DNA of 64,000 bases from Trifolium pratense (taxonomy: Eukaryota > Streptophyta > Magnoliopsida > Fabales > Fabaceae): contig NC_060061.1 in assembly GCF_020283565.1 (NCBI RefSeq), positions 18,451,362 to 18,515,361 of the forward strand. The letters are read 5' to 3'. Made by a program: the position numbers and the translations under genes. Shown here piece after piece: positions 46,343 through 56,165 of this stretch; the first letter of the stretch is position 1; each line of letters begins with the position of its first letter. The notes under the pieces were generated by a model that saw only the letters and a program-made list of their open reading frames with translations, did no database searches and was not told where the DNA came from.

Positions 46343-48972
46343 CTAAGGTTTCTTAAGAAAGGCTAAGAGTTGGTCGAATTTATCATTCAAGGATCCCACA
46401 TTGGAAACTAAACCATCCACCTTGGTTTCCAATGTCTCTTGAGCAGCTCTTTGACGTTCTAAACCTTCTTGCTGTTCCCTTAAGGCTTGTTGCAGATTCA
46501 GTATCTGTTCTTCAACCTGAGGAGCTTGTCTTTGAACAGAGGAGGGTTCACCTTCCTCTGGATAGTCAATCATCAGCACATCCTCTTGATTCTGAATAGC
46601 AAGCACATCATCTTCAGGGATAACCTCTGGTTGTAGCTCATTTGCCAACTGGGCAACTCTTGCAGCAGCTTCTTCTAACCTTTCAGACTCAGACCTCTGA
46701 GCTTCAAGACTCTGAAACAGCTGGGAGTCTATCCAGCAGACTTTAAAAGCACTCAGACGATGTTCAGCAGCAGCAAGTGCTTCCAGCTTAGCACGTTCAG
46801 ACTCAGCATGATTGAAAGTTGTAATCCTCTTCAACTCAGCCCTAGCCAGACTTTTCCTCATGAAGCTTATCACATCCAAGTCTCTTCTTCCAACCACAGC
46901 CTTAATTTCCTCAGCAGCACCATCCAAAGCATTGCAAATCCTTGCCTTAATGCTTGAAACTTCCAAATCCACATCAGAAGGACAAACTAGAAACCTGTCC
47001 TTTAGCAAAGATAATCTAACCAAGTCTTTATGCAATTGAGTGGATAGATTATTGAATGGGTTAGATGATGAGGGTGAATGATTGGGAATGGTAGAGAGGT
47101 TGGTTGATTCATTAGCAGGATTGTCAATAATGACAACTTCTGCCTCTGAAGGCTTGGGGGCACAAGTATGAATACGCTCAGGAGAAGCATATTCAGCACT
47201 TGGTTGAGGTTCAGGAATTGGATTATCTGTTGGTTCAGGGTTAGATGGTTCAGGATTTTGATGTTGTGGGGATGCAGGTTCAGATGATTGAATTGGAGAT
47301 GGTTGTTTAGTGGGAGAAACTTTGTCAGGGTTTGGAGTGTGTGATATAGGTTCAGATGGTGAGATGATAGGTGTTTCTTTTTGTGGTTGAGTTTGAGGTG
47401 ATTTAGGTTTGGGAGGTGATGAAGGTTTCTGGTGAAGGTTTGATTGTTAAGAGGGTCTGGACTAAGATGTTTTTCTAATTCTGATAGGGGGTTATCAGAG
47501 GTTGGAGTTTCAGAGGCTGGTAAAACAGTTCTGAGAGGTTTGGTGTAACCCATTCCAATCTCTTTTGCATTAAAGACATACTTAGTAGACTTACCTTTAT
47601 CTTTGAGAATAGGAGCAGGTCTTCTCTTCAATCTTGTAGCCAGAGTCTCTTCATCAGATTCAGTCTCATCTTCTGACTCAGTCTCTTCAGATGAGCTGGA
47701 TACTTCAACAAAAACAGGCTCTTTCGAAACTTCTTCAGTAGCCTTGGTAGCAGATTCTTCATGCTTTCTCTTCGTCCTTAGCTCAGCCATGGATTGTTCA
47801 ACCTTAACTTTCTTTTGAGCCAAAAGATCTGGCTTGGGTAGATCCTCTTGAGTTCCAGCCTTTCTCTTTTGCTTCCTAGAAGGATTATACAAATTTGCAG
47901 GAGCAGGAGGAATCATACTCCTATCAACAATGAATCCTTCTTTTCTGAGCACTTCCAAATAGCCTTGAATTACATGCTCAGCATCAGCTTCAGATATAAC
48001 TGGGTAGCCATCTATGTACAGACGATCTTCAAGCCTAACAGAGAATTCTTGAGGAGGAGCAACAGGCTTAGATGCAATCAAACGCATCTTGGACAGAAAA
48101 CTAGCATTCAGAATCTCAGGATAGAACTTCTTCTGAACCAGTTCAGGATGAAACTTCTTAAGGTTATGAACCACATGACCTTGATACAGAAGATCTGATA
48201 ATAGCCTGGGATAGACTATGGTGGTTTGCCTCTTAGACTTACTTGCAAAGATTGCTTCACAGATCCTTTCAAAGAAGTAATCTCCAAGATTAACTCTCTT
48301 CCTTGTTAGAAGGAAATAAAGCAGATGACGATGCGTCCAGGAGATTGTATCAGTCCCTCCAACTCTTGGACTGATAGCAGCAAGGATTATCTTGAACATC
48401 ACTCTGCACTCGTCAGTCAATCCTTTGACTTTCCCTTTCAGCTTCAAGTCAGTGCAGATGAGATGCAGAAGATCTTCTCTGAATCTGGTATCCTTTTCAA
48501 AAGCATCTAACTCTATCCCAGAGTTAGGTAGACCAAGGAGAGCATTGAAATGAATTGGTGAGAAAGCCATATTCATCCCACAGATGTTAGACCTAATCTG
48601 AACACCTGTAAATTCCAGTAAGCCCATCTCCTTCCTAGTTTTACCCTTCAGACTAGGATCCCTCTCAATAGCAGCAACCTCTTCCTTCTTAGCTTTATGC
48701 TTGTCAAAAACCTTTGCTTTCATCCAGAATTTCTTAAGCAAGTCTGGGTAGATAGGACCGTTAAGCATGTCGAAGTACTTATCCCATCCTTGTGATGTAA
48801 AGTACTGCTTAACTTCAAAGCCGTTAGCAGACAAACTATCAAAGTCCACAATCTTCTCAGACAGAAAGCAGAGTTCAGATTTAGGAAACTCCATCTCGTT
48901 CCCAATAATCTGAAGATTCTTGAACATGAACGGTGGAATCTTTGTTGAAGAAGATGACGAAGGTCCGGCCAT
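46343..48972 (-). pseudogene. Envelope-like / putative plant transposon protein, frameshifted
   Basis: Starts MAGPSSSSSTK at 48972 in an excellent plant context (aacaATGGC). The first part, to about 47430, reads as a folded domain (residues about 40-330) of the type annotated as putative plant transposon protein, then Lys-rich segments (RKQKRKAG) and an acidic SSSSEETESEDETESDEE run. Near 47425-47450 the sense frame is lost: the reading continues as unnatural His/Leu/Asn-rich sequence, while the Pro/Ser-rich continuation and a C-terminal coiled coil (EEQILNLQQALREQQEGLE) lie in the other frame, ending at 46343. A one-base deletion would explain it. No signal peptide or membrane span is visible, so an envelope role is doubtful. 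Confidence 0.75.
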
Positions 48973-49089
48973 TGTTGGAGATTAGGGTAGGGTTTGGAAA
49001 ACTAACGAGAGAGAAAGAAAGTGTGTTGGAGGTTTAGAGAGAATATGAAAGTGTAGGTTGTGAAAGTGAATAGTGTGCAAGTGTATTGT

Positions 49090-49110
49090 GTAAGTTTATT
49101 TAAATGAGTA
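49090..49110 (-). promoter_or_regulatory. TATA-like element before the envelope-like frame
   Basis: On the minus strand CATTTAAATAAAC lies about 125 bp upstream of the ATG at 48972, followed by a C/T/A-rich leader with ctttctttctctctcg and aaaccctaccctaa. It looks like a plant core promoter and 5' UTR. Confidence 0.4.
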
Positions 49111-49428
49111 CAGTTAACACAAAAATGGCAAATTTGGGAAGTTAAGCAAATAGACAAGAAATTATGAATACAAAAGGTCATCATTAACCACCCACTACCT
49201 GACACACGTTAAACCACGTGCAGAAAATTACTCGGTAACTGCTATTTTTATGGACAGCTGTTCAGTATCAAATACCAAACGTTTCCATTTAAATAGTTCA
49301 GAGCCACTGAGGTTTTAAAATATTCTATCAGAGTTAAGTATTTCAGAGCTTGTGCTTCAGATGATCTGAATCATAAGTTCTGATATACATAACTTCTTAC
49401 ACTTTAATTGCCAAAAAAAAAAAAAAAT

Positions 49429-50776
49429 TTATTCAGAGATTGAAAACATGTTCAGATGTTTCTTTATAAAATCAAATCTTTCAACAGGTAAGGCTTTAGT
49501 AAATATGTCAGCCCATTGATTTTCAGTATCAACAAACTTAATATCTATAATGCCTCTCTGAACATAATCTCTGATAAAATGATGTTTAATTTCAATATGT
49601 TTGGCTCTAGAGTGTAGGATAGGGTTTTTAGATAAATGAATGGCTGCAGTGTTATCACAATATAAAGGAATATTGTGACTGCTTACCTGATAATCTTCTA
49701 ACTGATATTTTAACCAGAGCAGTTGTGTGCAACATTTAGCTGCTGAAATGTATTCTGCTTCTGCTGTGGACAAAGCTATAGTTGTTTGTCTCTTACTAGC
49801 CCAGGAGATAAGGTTTTCACCAACAAATTGACAATTGCCACTTGTGGATTTTCTTTCAATTTTATCTCCAGCATAGTCAGCATCACAGAATCCATTCAGT
49901 ACATAATCATTGGATTTCTTATAAAGAAGTCCAAGATTAGTTGTTCCTTTCAGATACCTAAAGATTCTCTTTACAGCAGTAAAATGAGATTCTCTGGGAT
50001 CTGACTGGAATCTTGCACATAAGCAAACACTGAATAAAATATCTGGTCTAGACGCAGTCAGATAGAGTAAGGAACCAATCATACCTCTGTAGACCTTTTG
50101 GTCTACTTTTCCTTCATCTTCTGACTTGCTCATGTTGGTAGTTGAGTGCATAGGAGTGTTCATTATCTTGCAGTCATCTAGGTTGAATTTCTTCAGAAGT
50201 TCTTTGGTGTATTTTGATTGATGAACATAAGTTCCTTCCTTCTTCTGATTGATTTGAATTCCAAGAAAGAACTTCAATTCTCCCATCATGCTCATTTCAA
50301 ATTCATCCTGCATTATCTTAGAAAAATTCTTGCACAAAGAAGCATTAGTTGAACCAAAGATAATATCATCAACATAAATTTGAATGATTAAAATGTCTTC
50401 TTTGGTTGTTTTTCTAAAGAGTGTGCAGTCAACCTTTCCTTTTTCAAAACCCTTTTCAAGAAGGAAATTACTGAGTCTATCATACCAAGCTCTTGGAGCT
50501 TGTTTCAGACCATACAGTGATTTCTTCAATTTAAAAACATGTTATGGGTTTGAGACATCTTCAAAACCAGGAGGTTGCTTAACATACACTTCTTCAGAAA
50601 TAAAACCATTTAAGAAGGCACTTTTAACATCCATCTGATACAAGGTTATTCCATGATTAACAGCATAAGATAGAAGTAACCTGATTGCTTCAAGTCTAGC
50701 AACTGGTGCAAAGGTTTCAGTATAGTCAATCCCCTCTTGTTGACTATAACCTTGTGCAACCAATCTAGCCTTGTTT
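49429..50776 (-). pseudogene. Middle element pol, 3' part: reverse transcriptase and RNase H
   Basis: Minus-strand frame beginning at the inner element's target site: [28 protein letters not shown] and [12 protein letters not shown], then a TAA stop at 50542-50544, then in the same frame KKSLYGLKQAPRAWYDRL, YVDDIIFGS (catalytic), the Copia RNase H blocks (GFCDADYAGD, ALSTAEAEYISAA, HIEIKHHFIRDYV), ending at 49429. The frame resumes correctly across the inner insertion when that insertion and one CTTAC are discounted. The single TAA truncates reverse transcriptase before its catalytic YVDD. Confidence 0.9.
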
Positions 50777-50781
50777 CTTAC

Positions 50782-51447
50782 TGTTGTAAATTGCCTTGAA
50801 AACGTGAAGAAAAACAACTCTAGTCTGCTGTTTTCCGCCCCGGGCGGAAAAACCTGTGTTCCGGGCGGAATTTTGAAGCAGAAAAAGGGATGCTTACTGT
50901 TTTGCCGCCCCAGGCGGAAATCTTGGTGTCTCAGGCGGAAGTTTCCGCCCCAGGCGGAAAAAGCTGTGTTTCAGGCGGAAATCGCTGCAGAGTATTTAAA
51001 GGGTCACGTTTTCTGTTTTTCATAACAAGTTTTTAGGGTTTCTGAGGCCAACATACAAACTAGGGTTAGAAGAGTAACATCTTGGGAACACTCTAGGGTT
51101 GGGTAATCATTCTATCACCTTGGGAAACACTTTCATTGAAATCTCTTGGTCACGGGAAGAGATTTGGGAAAAGGGTAGAAATAGGATAACTCTATTTTCT
51201 TGTAACTCTTTTGAGAATCTCATTGTAATCAAGGAACAAAGTTTGATAGTGGAACGGAGAGCTGCTCTCTCCCCCAGAGTAGGTCACATTGACTGAACTG
51301 GGTAAACAATTTATTGTGTCCTTTTCTTTTCTCGCCGTTTATCATTACTTGTGATTATTATTGCCGTTCGCTTATTTTGATTGCTTAATCGTATTTGCTC
51401 CACACATCAAGATTATTATTGGTGTGATTTTTATCGAATTCACAACA
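50782..51447 (+). repeat. 5' LTR of the inner element
   Basis: TGTTGTAAATTGCC...GAATTCACAACA. U3 (50830-50985) holds six GGCGGAA words, three of them within CCGCCCC(A/G)GGCGG palindromes. A TATA-like TATTTAAA at about 50993-51000 follows. Short ATG frames within it are not genes. Confidence 0.95.
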
Positions 51448-51467
51448 ATTGGCGCCCACCGTGGGGC
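51448..51467 (+). other. Primer-binding site of the inner element
   Basis: ATTGGCGCCCACCGTGGGGC directly after the LTR. It starts TGGCGCC, not the initiator-methionine word TGGTATCAGAGC used by many Copia elements, so another tRNA is probably the primer. Confidence 0.7.
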
Positions 51468-51491
51468 AAAGGATCAAACGAATTAAGTATC

Positions 51492-54400
51492 ATGGGTTCT
51501 AAGTGGGACATCGAGAAGTTCACCGGGAGTAACGACTTTGGGTTGTGGAAGGTGAAGATGAGGGCAATATTAACTCAACAGAAGTGTGATGAGGCGCTTC
51601 TAGGAGAGGCACACATGCCTGCTACTTTGACACCAGCAGAAAAGACCGAGATGAATAATAAAGCACTGAGTGCGATTATTTTGTGCCTTGGGGATAAGGT
51701 GTTGAGAGAAGTAGCGAAAGAAAAAACAGCTGTGGCTATGTGGACCAAGCTTGATGCGTTGTACATGACGAAGTCTTTGGCACATAAGCAGTGTTTGAAA
51801 GAACGGTTGTTTTTCTTTCGTATGGTGGAGAATAAGTCGGTAATGGAACAACTATCGGAGTTCAATAAAATTATTGACGATTTGGCGAACATTGATGTGA
51901 ACCTGGAAGATGAGGACAAAGCGTTTCACCTGTTGTGTGCTTTTCCCAAGTCTCTTGACAATCTCAAGGATGCATTGCTATATGGCAAAGAAGGCACTAT
52001 CACCTTGGATGAAGTCCAATCGGCCTTGAGAACCAAGGAGTTGACTAAACTCAGAGATATGAAAATTGATGATAGTGGAGAAGGCTTGAATATTGCAAGG
52101 GGGAGAAGTGAAAACAAAGGGAGAGGAAAAGGGAAGAAACACAGGTCCAAGTCTAGGGCAAGGGGTGATGGTGGTGGCAAGTTCAAATGTTACCATTGTC
52201 ATGAACCAGGTCACTTCAAGAAGGACTGTCCCGAGAGAAGGGGTGGTGGTAGTTCGTCAGTTCAAATTGCCGCTAGTGAGGAGGAAGGTTATGAGAGTGC
52301 AGGAGCACTAACAGTTACAAGTTGGGAACCTGAGAAAAGCTGGGTCATGGACTCAGGGTGCTCATATCACATTTGTCCAAGAAAGGAGTACTTTGAAACC
52401 TTGGAATTTAAAGAAGGTGGAGTTGTTCGTCTCGGTAACAATAAGGCGTGCAAGGTTCAAGGTATGGGTACTATCCGTCTCAAAATGTTTGATGACCGTG
52501 ATTTCCTTTTGAAGAATGTGAGGTATATTCCCGAACTTAAGAGAAATTTGATTTCCATAAGCATGTTTGATAGTCTAGGGTATTGTACTAGAATTGAACG
52601 TGGGGTAATGAGAATTTCAAATGGTGCATTAGTAATTGCTAAAGGGTCTAAAATTAATGGTCTTTATATTTTAGAAGGTTCCACCGTTATTTCTAATGCA
52701 TTAGTAACTAGTGTAGAGGCTGCAGATATAACCAAACTATGGCATTTGAGGTTAGGGCATGTCAGTGAGAGGGGTTTAGTTGAACTAGCTAAACAAGGTT
52801 TGCTAGGACAAGAAAAATTGAACAAACTAGAATTTTGTGATAACTGCACATTAGGCAAACAACACAAGGTGAAGTTTGGGGTGGGAGTGCATAATTCTAG
52901 TAGACCATTTGAGTATGTTCACTCGGACCTTTGGGGTCCAGCGTCTGTTTCCACTCATGGGGGAGGTTCATATTTTCTTACTATGATTGATGATTATTCT
53001 AGAAGGGTATGGGTTCACATAATAAAGAACAAAAGTGACACCTTTGAAAAATTTAAGGAATGGCATACCTTAATAGAAAATCAAACAGGAACTAAACTGA
53101 AAGTGTTGAGAACTGACAATGGCCTGGAGTTTGTTTCAGAGCAATTTAATGAGTTTTGCAGGAAACTAGGTATAAAGAGGCATAGAACCGTTGCATACAC
53201 ACCGCAGCAGAATGGTCTGGCTGAAAGGATGAACAGGACCTTGTTGGAGCGCGTGAGATGTATGCTGTTGGGAGCTGGATTACCCAAAAGTTTCTGGGGA
53301 GAGGCAGTTAACACTGCTGCATATTTGATCAACAGATGTCCATCAACAGGAATCGATCTAAAGACACCTATGGAGGTTTGGAGTGGCAAGCCGGCAGACT
53401 ACTCTAACTTGAAAGTCTTTGGAGCTTTAGCATTTGCACATGTCAGGCAAGATAAGCTTGATGCTAGAGCTGTGAAGTGTGTTTTCATTGGTTATCCCGA
53501 GGGTGTGAAAGGTTACAAGCTGTGGAAGATGGAGCCTGGAGGATCAAAGTTTATCATAAGCAGGGATGTCACTTTTGATGAGACCCGGATGGGGATGAAG
53601 TGCAAAGACCTGGAGAAAAGACCAGAAACGGGGATGGAGAGAATTCAGTTTGAGGTGGAGCCTTCCATTGATGAGAGGGAAAAGGAGGATGAGACTCAAG
53701 TACCTGATGAGAGTGGAAGTGATGAAACAACTGTTCCTGACTATCAGCTAGCAAGAGATAGGGAGAGGAGAGTTATTCGTCCACCTAATAGACTCGGTTA
53801 TGCTGACCTTATTTGTTATGCTTTGAATGCAGCTGAAGAAGTGCAAGACTCTGAACCAAAGAACTTCAGGGAAGCATCAGAAAGCATATATAGTAAAGAC
53901 TGGCTGGAGGCAATGAATGAGGAAATGCTTTCATTGGAGAAAAACCAGACTTGGAAGCTTGTGCCATTACCTAAAAATAAAAGGGTAGTTGGTAGCAAGT
54001 GGGTGTTCAAAAGGAAAGAAGGTATACCAGGGGTCGAAGCACCAAGGTATAAGGCGAGACTTGTAGCAAAGGGTTTTACTCAGGTAGAGGGGATTGATTA
54101 CAATGAAATCTTCTCACCGGTGGTGAAACATTGTTCTATAAGGGTACTTATGGCTATTGTCAACATGTATGATCTTGAGTTAGAACAGATGGATGTGAAG
54201 ACCGCATTCTTACATGGAGAGTTAGAAGAAACTATCTACATGCAACAACCTGAAGGTTTTGTGGAAGACAATTCTAAAGTATGTCTGTTGAAGAAATCTT
54301 TGTATGGGTTGAAGCAGAGTCCGAGGCAGTGGTATCGTCGGTTTGATGATTTCTTATTGAAGACTGGATTTGTGAGAAGCAACTATGACAGTTGTGTGTA

Positions 54401-55418
54401 CATGATGAAGAGGAATGAGAAAGTCATTCTCTACCTCCTTCTTTATGTAGATGATATTCTTATGGCAAGTTCTGACAAGCATGAGATTCAAAAGCTCAAG
54501 GAGAAATTAAATGGTGAATTTGAGATGAAGGATCTTGGAAATGCGAAGAGGATACTTGGTATGGATATCTTGAGAGACCGGAGTAAAGGTGAGTTGTTCT
54601 TATCTCAGCATGATTATTTGAAGAAAGTGGTGGAGCGGTTTAGAATGACAGATTCTAAGGTAGTGAATACACCACTTGGTCACCATTCAAAGTTGTCGAT
54701 AAAACAGTGTCCTCAATCCGAGGATGAGAGAAAGGAGATGGAGAGTACTCCCTATGCAAGTGGGGTTGGAAGCATCATGTATGGCATGGTTTGTAGTAGG
54801 CCTGATTTATCATATGCAATAAGTGTGGTAAGTCGGTTTATGGCAAATCCGGGCCAAGTTCATTGGCAAGCTTTGAAGTGGGTTCTGAGGTATTTGAATG
54901 GTTCTTTGAAGGGTGGTCTGAAGTACACAAGAACTGATCCAGGAAGAGATGCCTTGGAGGGATATGTGGATGCGGACTATGCAGGTAATATTGACACTAG
55001 AAAATCCTTATCGGGTTTTGTGTTTACATTGTTCGGTACAGCGGTAACGTGGAAGGCCAATCAACAATCTGTTGTAGCCTTGTCAACAACTCAAGCAGAA
55101 TACATAGCTCTTGTTGAAGGGGTCAAGGAAGCCATATGGTTGAAGGGTATGATTGGAGAAATGGGGATTAGTCAAGGGTGTGTGAAGATACATTGTGACA
55201 GTCAGAGTGCCAGTCATTTGGCAAATCACCAGGTGTATCATGAAAGGACAAAGCACATTGACATCCGGTTGCACTTTGTAAGAGACATGATTGAAACAAA
55301 AGAGATCATGGTACAGAAAATCGCATCAGAGGAGAATCCAGCTGACATGTTCACCAAATCGTTACCTAGAGCTAAGTTCAAGCATTGCTTGGACTTAATT
55401 AACTTCGTTGAAGAGTAG
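51492..55418 (+). CDS. Copia gag-pol polyprotein, intact (1308 aa)
   Basis: I start at the ATG of MGSKWDIEKF (51492), 45 bp past the LTR; the frame is open further upstream but only into LTR sequence. Domains in order: Tnt1-type gag; zinc knuckle CYHCHEPGHFKKDC at about residue 233; aspartic protease (DSGCSYH, about 287); integrase with HHCC (HLRLGH...CDNC, about 417) and the DDE core (DLWGP about 479, DNG about 541, QQNGLAERMN about 577); reverse transcriptase with YVDD at about 985-988; RNase H (VDADYAGN, STTQAEY, HCDSQSA) to the end. Length and order match autonomous Copia elements. No stop or frameshift. It would be expressed from the LTR promoter, usually silenced by RNA-directed DNA methylation and released under stress. 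Confidence 0.96.
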   Translation: MGSKWDIEKFTGSNDFGLWKVKMRAILTQQKCDEALLGEAHMPATLTPAEKTEMNNKALSAIILCLGDKVLREVAKEKTAVAMWTKLDALYMTKSLAHKQCLKERLFFFRMVENKSVMEQLSEFNKIIDDLANIDVNLEDEDKAFHLLCAFPKSLDNLKDALLYGKEGTITLDEVQSALRTKELTKLRDMKIDDSGEGLNIARGRSENKGRGKGKKHRSKSRARGDGGGKFKCYHCHEPGHFKKDCPERRGGGSSSVQIAASEEEGYESAGALTVTSWEPEKSWVMDSGCSYHICPRKEYFETLEFKEGGVVRLGNNKACKVQGMGTIRLKMFDDRDFLLKNVRYIPELKRNLISISMFDSLGYCTRIERGVMRISNGALVIAKGSKINGLYILEGSTVISNALVTSVEAADITKLWHLRLGHVSERGLVELAKQGLLGQEKLNKLEFCDNCTLGKQHKVKFGVGVHNSSRPFEYVHSDLWGPASVSTHGGGSYFLTMIDDYSRRVWVHIIKNKSDTFEKFKEWHTLIENQTGTKLKVLRTDNGLEFVSEQFNEFCRKLGIKRHRTVAYTPQQNGLAERMNRTLLERVRCMLLGAGLPKSFWGEAVNTAAYLINRCPSTGIDLKTPMEVWSGKPADYSNLKVFGALAFAHVRQDKLDARAVKCVFIGYPEGVKGYKLWKMEPGGSKFIISRDVTFDETRMGMKCKDLEKRPETGMERIQFEVEPSIDEREKEDETQVPDESGSDETTVPDYQLARDRERRVIRPPNRLGYADLICYALNAAEEVQDSEPKNFREASESIYSKDWLEAMNEEMLSLEKNQTWKLVPLPKNKRVVGSKWVFKRKEGIPGVEAPRYKARLVAKGFTQVEGIDYNEIFSPVVKHCSIRVLMAIVNMYDLELEQMDVKTAFLHGELEETIYMQQPEGFVEDNSKVCLLKKSLYGLKQSPRQWYRRFDDFLLKTGFVRSNYDSCVYMMKRNEKVILYLLLYVDDILMASSDKHEIQKLKEKLNGEFEMKDLGNAKRILGMDILRDRSKGELFLSQHDYLKKVVERFRMTDSKVVNTPLGHHSKLSIKQCPQSEDERKEMESTPYASGVGSIMYGMVCSRPDLSYAISVVSRFMANPGQVHWQALKWVLRYLNGSLKGGLKYTRTDPGRDALEGYVDADYAGNIDTRKSLSGFVFTLFGTAVTWKANQQSVVALSTTQAEYIALVEGVKEAIWLKGMIGEMGISQGCVKIHCDSQSASHLANHQVYHERTKHIDIRLHFVRDMIETKEIMVQKIASEENPADMFTKSLPRAKFKHCLDLINFVEE

Positions 55419-55483
55419 ACGGAGGTTGGAGAGAGCAGCACGGTGGTTGATGGGAAGTTGACATCACCATCGTTTTAAAGGCA

Positions 55484-55494
55484 AGGTGGAGATT
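55484..55494 (+). other. Polypurine tract of the inner element
   Basis: AAGGTGGAGATT-type purine run immediately before the 3' LTR. Confidence 0.75.
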
Positions 55495-56160
55495 TGTTGT
55501 AAATTGCCTTGAAAACGTGAAGAAAAACAACTCTAGTCTGCTGTTTTCCGCCCCGGGCGGAAAAACCTGTGTTCCGGGCGGAATTTTGAAGCAGAAAAAG
55601 GGATGCTTACTGTTTTGCCGCCCCAGGCGGAAATCTTGGTGTCTCAGGCGGAAGTTTCCGCCCCAGGCGGAAAAAGCTGTGTTTCAGGCGGAAATCGCTG
55701 CAGAGTATTTAAAGGGTCACGTTTTCTGTTTTTCATAACAAGTTTTTAGGGTTTCTGAGGCCAACATACAAACTAGGGTTAGAAGAGTAACATCTTGGGA
55801 ACACTCTAGGGTTGGGTAATCATTCTATCACCTTGGGAAACACTTTCATTGAAATCTCTTGGTCACGGGAAGAGATTTGGGAAAAGGGTAGAAATAGGAT
55901 AACTCTATTTTCTTGTAACTCTTTTGAGAATCTCATTGTAATCAAGGAACAAAGTTTGATAGTGGAACGGAGAGCTGCTCTCTCCCCCAGAGTAGGTCAC
56001 ATTGACTGAACTGGGTAAACAATTTATTGTGTCCTTTTCTTTTCTCGCCGTTTATCATTACTTGTGATTATTATTGCCGTTCGCTTATTTTGATTGCTTA
56101 ATCGTATTTGCTCCACACATCAAGATTATTATTGGTGTGATTTTTATCGAATTCACAACA
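55495..56160 (+). repeat. 3' LTR of the inner element
   Basis: 666 bp, by eye identical to 50782-51447. Followed by the CTTAC target duplication. Confidence 0.95.
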
Positions 56161-56165
56161 CTTAC

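Larger units (their letters stand above)
50782..56160 (+). mobile_element. Inner LTR retrotransposon: complete Tork/Tnt1-like Ty1/copia
   Basis: 5379 bp with 666-bp LTRs (50782-51447 and 55495-56160) that read as identical, flanked by CTTAC on both sides (50777-50781 and 56161-56165). A primer-binding site follows the 5' LTR and a polypurine tract precedes the 3' LTR. One uninterrupted polyprotein. Inserted in opposite orientation into the reverse transcriptase region of the middle element. All parts needed for transposition look present, so this copy may still be active. Confidence 0.96.

Noticed and set aside
51381..51491. Upstream extension of the inner polyprotein into the LTR (frame open from 51381)
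   Set aside because: The extra codons come from LTR and primer-binding-site sequence; the Tnt1-like gag starts at the ATG at 51492.
53081..53389. Minus-strand frames inside the inner polyprotein
   Set aside because: Shadows of a high-quality coding frame on the other strand.
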